Of a DNA stretch of 64,000 nt, positions 60,535 through 64,000 are shown piece by piece (positions within the stretch are counted from its first letter, which is position 1; every line of letters starts with the position of its first letter). The DNA comes from Cupriavidus necator A5-1 (GTDB lineage Bacteria > Pseudomonadota > Gammaproteobacteria > Burkholderiales > Burkholderiaceae). Location of the stretch: positions 2,480,001 to 2,544,000 of the forward strand of contig NZ_JQLI01000008.1 of assembly GCF_000744095.1 (NCBI RefSeq). The letters run 5' to 3'. The notes under the pieces are model-generated. The model ran no database searches and was not told the origin of the DNA. It worked only from the letters and a program-made list of their open reading frames with translations. The position numbers and the translations under genes are program-made.

Positions 60535-61533
60535 TTACTGCGGTTGCAGGCCAATGGCACGGGCAATGCCGCGGTATTGTTCGATGCTTTGCTGGTACGC
60601 CTTCTGGCTCTCCGCCAGCGACACCGGTTTGGAAGCCGGCAGGTTCGCTGCGTCCAGGCTGGCGCGCACGGCGGGATCCGCCAGCGTCTGCGCAATGGCT
60701 TTGTGCAGCGCTTGCACGACCGGCTCCGCGGTGTCCTTCTTCACGAATACGCCGGCCCAGGTCGCGTAATTGAAGCCCCGCAGTGCCTTGCTCTCATTGA
60801 CGCTGGGCACTGATTTCACGGCATCCAGGCGCGTGGGCGAAAGCACGGCCAGCATCCTGACCTGGCCGGTACGCATGCGCTCAATGTCGGGCTTGCCAAA
60901 CGGCGAGATAAAGATGTCGATGATCCCGCCCATGAGGTCCTGGATGACCGGCGCGCCGCCCTTATAGGGGACGTGTGTCATCGGTACGCCGATGGTCTGC
61001 GCCATATGCGCCCCGAGCAGGTGATACAGCGAGCCGACACCCACGCTCGCATACGTCAGCGGCTTGCCAGCCTTGGCTGCCTGCGCAGCATAGGCGGCCA
61101 GTTCGTCGACATCCTTTACCGGCAGATCCCTGCGCACCAGGATCGCAAGATCGACAGCGCCGACCATATGCACCAGCCTGAAATCCTCGCTCCTGAACTT
61201 GATTGCGGCATTGGCCAGCGGGGTAGTGATGAGCTCGCCAGGCCCTGCCTGGAATAGCAAGTGGCCGTCGGCCGGTGCGTGAAGGACCTTCTGGGCGGCA
61301 ATCGCTCCGCCAGCTCCCCCAAGGTTCTCGACGATGACCGGCTGCCCGAGCTGGCGGGAGAGCGGCGCGTTCAGGTTGCGCGCAACGACGTCGGAGAGAC
61401 CGCCCGCCGGGAAAGGCACCATCAGCGTTACCGGCCGGTCAGGAAAGCCGTGGGCCGGCGCCAGGCCGGTAAAAAGCAATCCTGCAACCATGCCGCCCAG
61501 CCAGCGGCGGCCAACGTTCTTGAATCGGGTCAT
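60535..61533 (-). CDS. Bug/TctC-family binding protein (with amidohydrolase)
   Basis: 332 residues. The signal peptide is short (MVAGLLFTGLAPAHG) and followed by FPDRPVTLMVPFPAGGLSDVVARNL, VENLGGAGGAIA, APADGHLLFQAGPG and HVPYKGGAPVIQDLMGG. The loop FPAGGLSD differs from the other Bug proteins in this window. TGAGGAGACAGCC precedes the ATG. It is co-transcribed with the M20 gene and divergent from a LysR gene, a layout typical of one substrate-specific uptake and hydrolysis unit. TctA and TctB are not present. Confidence 0.92.
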   Translation of the reverse strand: MTRFKNVGRRWLGGMVAGLLFTGLAPAHGFPDRPVTLMVPFPAGGLSDVVARNLNAPLSRQLGQPVIVENLGGAGGAIAAQKVLHAPADGHLLFQAGPGELITTPLANAAIKFRSEDFRLVHMVGAVDLAILVRRDLPVKDVDELAAYAAQAAKAGKPLTYASVGVGSLYHLLGAHMAQTIGVPMTHVPYKGGAPVIQDLMGGIIDIFISPFGKPDIERMRTGQVRMLAVLSPTRLDAVKSVPSVNESKALRGFNYATWAGVFVKKDTAEPVVQALHKAIAQTLADPAVRASLDAANLPASKPVSLAESQKAYQQSIEQYRGIARAIGLQPQ

Positions 61534-61647
61534 GGCTGTCTCCTCAGTGCGTGTTCTTGTGGAATCGGATCGTAAAGCGCCATCGACCATGTGTCCAATG
61601 CATTACTAGTCTAAAATTTATTCAAAAATCTCATACAAAAGTGCACA

Positions 61648-62559
61648 ATGCATCTCAAACATCTCAAGCATCTGCTGATGGTGGCGGATATGGCGTCCTT
61701 CAGCCAGGCGGCGCAACGCCTGCACCTAACCCAGTCCGCGCTGAGCCGGAGCATCCAGACCTTGGAGGATGAACTGGGAGGCCGCCTGATCGACCGCCAC
61801 GGCAAGCGCAATGTGCTGACGCCATTGGGGGAGCTGATTGCAAACCGGGCCCGGCGCATCGTGTTCGAGGAAGCGGAGCTGCACCGCAGTGTCGAACTGT
61901 TCCACCACCACAACCTGGGGGCCATCCGCGTCGGCCTGGGCGCGGGGCCGGGCGCAGTGCTGGCGACGCCGTTTCTCCGATACATGGCCAGGCACCATCC
62001 CGGCATACAGGTCAGTGTGTCACTTGGTACTTCCGATGCGCTGATGATCCAGTTGCGTCAGCGTTCGCTTGACGCCGTGATCGTCGAGGTGAGCAGCGTG
62101 GCGCCAGCCACGGACCTTCGCCACGAGCTGCTTAACGCGTTGCAGGGCCGCTTTATCTGCCGCACAGGACATCCGCTTCTGCAACAGGCCGCCGGGGGAA
62201 ACGCCGTAACGTTCGACGATGTCATGCGATATCCGCTGGCTTCCGCCCCGCTCAGCATGGAAGTCGCACGCAGCCTCGTGAAGCGCTTCGGACCGCGAGC
62301 CGATCCGGAGCATTGCCTGAGCCTCAGCTGCGAGAATGTCCGGAGCCTGGTCGAAGCTGTGCTGGATTCCGATGCAATACTGTTCAGCATCGTCGCGGCA
62401 GTGCGTGCGGAATTTGCCGAAGGGAAACTTTGCGAACTGGTCACCACACCGGCGGTCGACGACGGGCCCCGCTATGCCTTTTTCACGCTGGCAGGGCGGA
62501 CCGAGGCGCCAAGCATGGCGTTGTTCCGGAGCTTCGTGGATGAGCATTTGCGGGACTAG
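61648..62559 (+). CDS. LysR-family transcriptional regulator
   Basis: 303 residues. The HTH region (LKHLLMVADMASFSQAAQRLHLTQSALSRSIQTLEDELGGRLIDR without gaps, residues about 5-50) is followed by an inducer-binding domain (IRVGLGAGPGAVLATPFL, GAPL-type strands, VDEHL end). It is divergent from the Bug-amidohydrolase pair, so it probably controls them in response to the acyl substrate. The 114-bp gap is AT-rich (CTAGTCTAAAATTTATTC) and may hold LysR boxes and both promoters. Confidence 0.92.
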   Translation: MHLKHLKHLLMVADMASFSQAAQRLHLTQSALSRSIQTLEDELGGRLIDRHGKRNVLTPLGELIANRARRIVFEEAELHRSVELFHHHNLGAIRVGLGAGPGAVLATPFLRYMARHHPGIQVSVSLGTSDALMIQLRQRSLDAVIVEVSSVAPATDLRHELLNALQGRFICRTGHPLLQQAAGGNAVTFDDVMRYPLASAPLSMEVARSLVKRFGPRADPEHCLSLSCENVRSLVEAVLDSDAILFSIVAAVRAEFAEGKLCELVTTPAVDDGPRYAFFTLAGRTEAPSMALFRSFVDEHLRD

Positions 62560-62584
62560 TGCCACCTTTCGCCAGCTCCGGCAT

Positions 62585-62596
62585 AGCAGCGCTGCT
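62585..62596. repeat. 12-bp palindrome in 3' flank of LysR gene
   Basis: AGCAGCGCTGCT is a perfect palindrome nested between TGCCACC (62560-62566) and GGTGGCA (62609-62615), suggesting a branched 3' structure or weak terminator. Confidence 0.35.
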
Positions 62597-62712
62597 GGGT
62601 CGGTAAGTGGTGGCAAAAGTCCCTCGATAGTAGGGTCAAAGGCTGACGTCCGTGGGTTAAAACCGTTGGCCCCGCTTGTTGTGGCTCCTAGCTAAACCAC
62701 CCCTCACCCCGG

Positions 62713-62738
62713 TCCCTCTCCCCATGAGCGGAGAGGGA
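62713..62738. repeat. Intergenic REP-like hairpin (second copy)
   Basis: TCCCTCTCC (62713-62721) and GGAGAGGGA (62730-62738) form a 9-bp stem, related to the element at 15947-15977. Confidence 0.6.
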
Positions 62739-62818
62739 GTACACCTTGCTCAGGCTAGTTCGGGCGGCTTTGGAGCACCCAAAACCGCTCTTGCTTCGAA
62801 GGGCTGTCGCCCCTCCTC

Positions 62819-64000
62819 TCACCGCGCCGTCTTGTCCTGCGACACATCCATGATCATCCGCGTCAACAGGTACAGCCTCGGCGTGACCGAGTTCAGGTCG
62901 ACATACTCGGCATCGTTGGAGTGGGCGCCGAACCCGCGCAGCCCGAAGCGCTCGATCACCGGCGCCTTGGTGGCCGCGGCGGCAAAGGCGGCGTCGGTGC
63001 CACCACCCTCCGCGGTGTCATGGACCTGGAGCGTTTCTCCGATCTCGGCATAGACGCCCTGCGCATGCGCGGCAAGCTTGCGTGCCGCGTCGGTTACCTC
63101 CAGCGGCGGACGGCGGCGCTCGAATTTCACTTCAACCTTGGTGTCGGGAATCAGCTGCTTGCGAATGCGTTCCTGCAGCGTTTTCTCGAGGCTGTCGTAG
63201 TCAGCGGTGCGCAGCACGCGTACGTCTGCCTGCGCGGTAGCGGTGGCCGGGATCACGTTGCGATTGGTGCCGGACGAGGAAACTGTCCAGTTGACCTTGA
63301 GGCCGGTGGCCGGATTGGAGAGGTCGCGCATCTGCAGGACCTGGTGCGACAGTTCATAGAGCGCATTGCGGCCCTGCTCTGGCGCACTGCCCGCGTGCGA
63401 AGCCTTGCCCTGCACTGTGAGATAGATCGAGCCGATGCCGCTCGTCGCCAGCGACAGGCGGTCGCCGGTGACGCGACTGGCCTCGCACGAGAACACGGCA
63501 TCCTGCTGCGCGCCCAGGCGGCTCAGCATGGCCCGGGCGCCGGGTGAGCTGATTTCCTCGTCACCGTTGATCAGCACTGTCAGCGTGCCGTAGTCCTTGA
63601 ACTTCATCTTCTGCAGGATGGCGATGGTGTGCAGGATCACGGCAACGCCGTTCTTGTCGTCGGCGATGCCCAGCCCGTAGGCGCGGTCACCCTCGATGCG
63701 GAAGGGCTGCTGGGCCAGCATGCCGCGCAGGTACACGGTGTCCATATGGGCGATCAGCATGATGTTGCGCTTGCCGCTGCCCTTGAACTGGGCCATCACC
63801 ATCTTGCCCACCTGCTTGGGCGTGTCATCCATCCGGTAGATTTCGGCGGGCTCGACCAGCTTGGCTTCGGTGGCGCCCAGCGCCGCGAGCCGGTCGCGGA
63901 TCAGCGTGGCAATGCGGTCCAGCCCTTCGATGTCCTTGCTGCCGGACTCGATCGACACAAGGTCTTTCAGGGTCGCGATGAGTGCGGGCTTCTCCTGTTG
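62819..64000 (-). CDS. M20-family glutamate carboxypeptidase-like peptidase (5' end outside window)
   Basis: 393 residues visible; the frame is open to the window edge so the N-terminus, probably including a signal peptide, is missing. Metal-binding residues show in NIMLIAHMDTVY, YGLGIADDKNGVAVIL, LINGDEEISSPGARAML (catalytic Glu pair) and GGGTDAAFAAA near the C-terminus. The family (carboxypeptidase G2-like) cleaves C-terminal glutamate or other amino acids from peptides or folates. A GTG at 63958 is unlikely to be the start because coding continues upstream (LIATLKDL). Confidence 0.88.
   Translation of the reverse strand, partial: QQEKPALIATLKDLVSIESGSKDIEGLDRIATLIRDRLAALGATEAKLVEPAEIYRMDDTPKQVGKMVMAQFKGSGKRNIMLIAHMDTVYLRGMLAQQPFRIEGDRAYGLGIADDKNGVAVILHTIAILQKMKFKDYGTLTVLINGDEEISSPGARAMLSRLGAQQDAVFSCEASRVTGDRLSLATSGIGSIYLTVQGKASHAGSAPEQGRNALYELSHQVLQMRDLSNPATGLKVNWTVSSSGTNRNVIPATATAQADVRVLRTADYDSLEKTLQERIRKQLIPDTKVEVKFERRRPPLEVTDAARKLAAHAQGVYAEIGETLQVHDTAEGGGTDAAFAAAATKAPVIERFGLRGFGAHSNDAEYVDLNSVTPRLYLLTRMIMDVSQDKTAR

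Overview
The window looks like a replicon of a GC-rich betaproteobacterium of the order Burkholderiales, most likely Cupriavidus or a close relative. This rests on the high GC content, five tricarboxylate-type (Bug/TctC) periplasmic binding proteins without partner permeases, an intact 16S-23S-5S rRNA operon, a CitMHS citrate carrier and a free-standing rpoD-type sigma gene. The genus is an inference. The orphan sigma factor and the dominance of catabolic and regulatory genes would suit a secondary chromosome.

Layout. 0-12.9 kb: a MocR regulator followed by an AhpD-like protein and an SMR exporter; an Ap4A phosphorylase-like gene; a divergent MFS exporter/ArsR-type regulator pair around a perfect 20-bp inverted repeat; a VOC protein; a MipA-type outer-membrane protein; a secreted protein ending in four 24-residue repeats; a patatin; a RutE-like nitroreductase; two flavoprotein disulfide/NADH oxidoreductases; and a small exported protein that shares two copies of a 23-bp operator with the NDH-2-like gene. 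12.9-26.4 kb: a hydroxy-acid/sugar-acid catabolic region with a D-2-hydroxyacid dehydrogenase, three tandem Bug proteins, an RraA-like protein and an arabinonate-dehydratase-type IlvD enzyme. These are transcribed away from a GntR regulator, followed by a ThDP enzyme, a fourth Bug protein, an Ldh2-type dehydrogenase, an HpcH/HpaI aldolase and a LysR regulator.

26.5-40.1 kb is bounded by an inverted 42-bp repeat (41/42 identical). It holds a SnoaL-like protein, a decayed CheB-CheR-histidine kinase-receiver pseudogene, an isocitrate-dehydrogenase-family gene with a CitMHS carrier, a gene remnant, a GNAT/deacetylase pair, a three-gene molybdenum hydroxylase (cytochrome c, 2Fe-2S and Mo subunits), a DGPF protein, a PHB-depolymerase fragment and a truncated haemoglobin lipoprotein. 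40.5-48.0 kb: a second rpoD-like sigma gene and a DUF2760-Hsp70-Hsp70 operon.

48.1-53.5 kb: the rRNA operon on the minus strand. Its 16S-23S spacer lacks the usual Ile/Ala tRNA genes and carries a perfect 17-bp hairpin instead. Complementary flanks that can form the 16S and 23S processing stems are visible. 53.6-64 kb: an exported PCM-family methyltransferase, a membrane-bound spermidine-synthase-like protein, a PAS-LuxR regulator, a polysaccharide pyruvyl transferase, an M20 amidohydrolase with a Bug protein and a divergent LysR regulator, and a glutamate carboxypeptidase-like gene running off the right edge.

The regions I find most worth follow-up are the sugar-acid cluster (12.9-25.4 kb), the sigma factor/Hsp70 block (40.5-48 kb), the tRNA-less rRNA spacer, the 23-bp operator pair and the tandem-repeat secreted protein.
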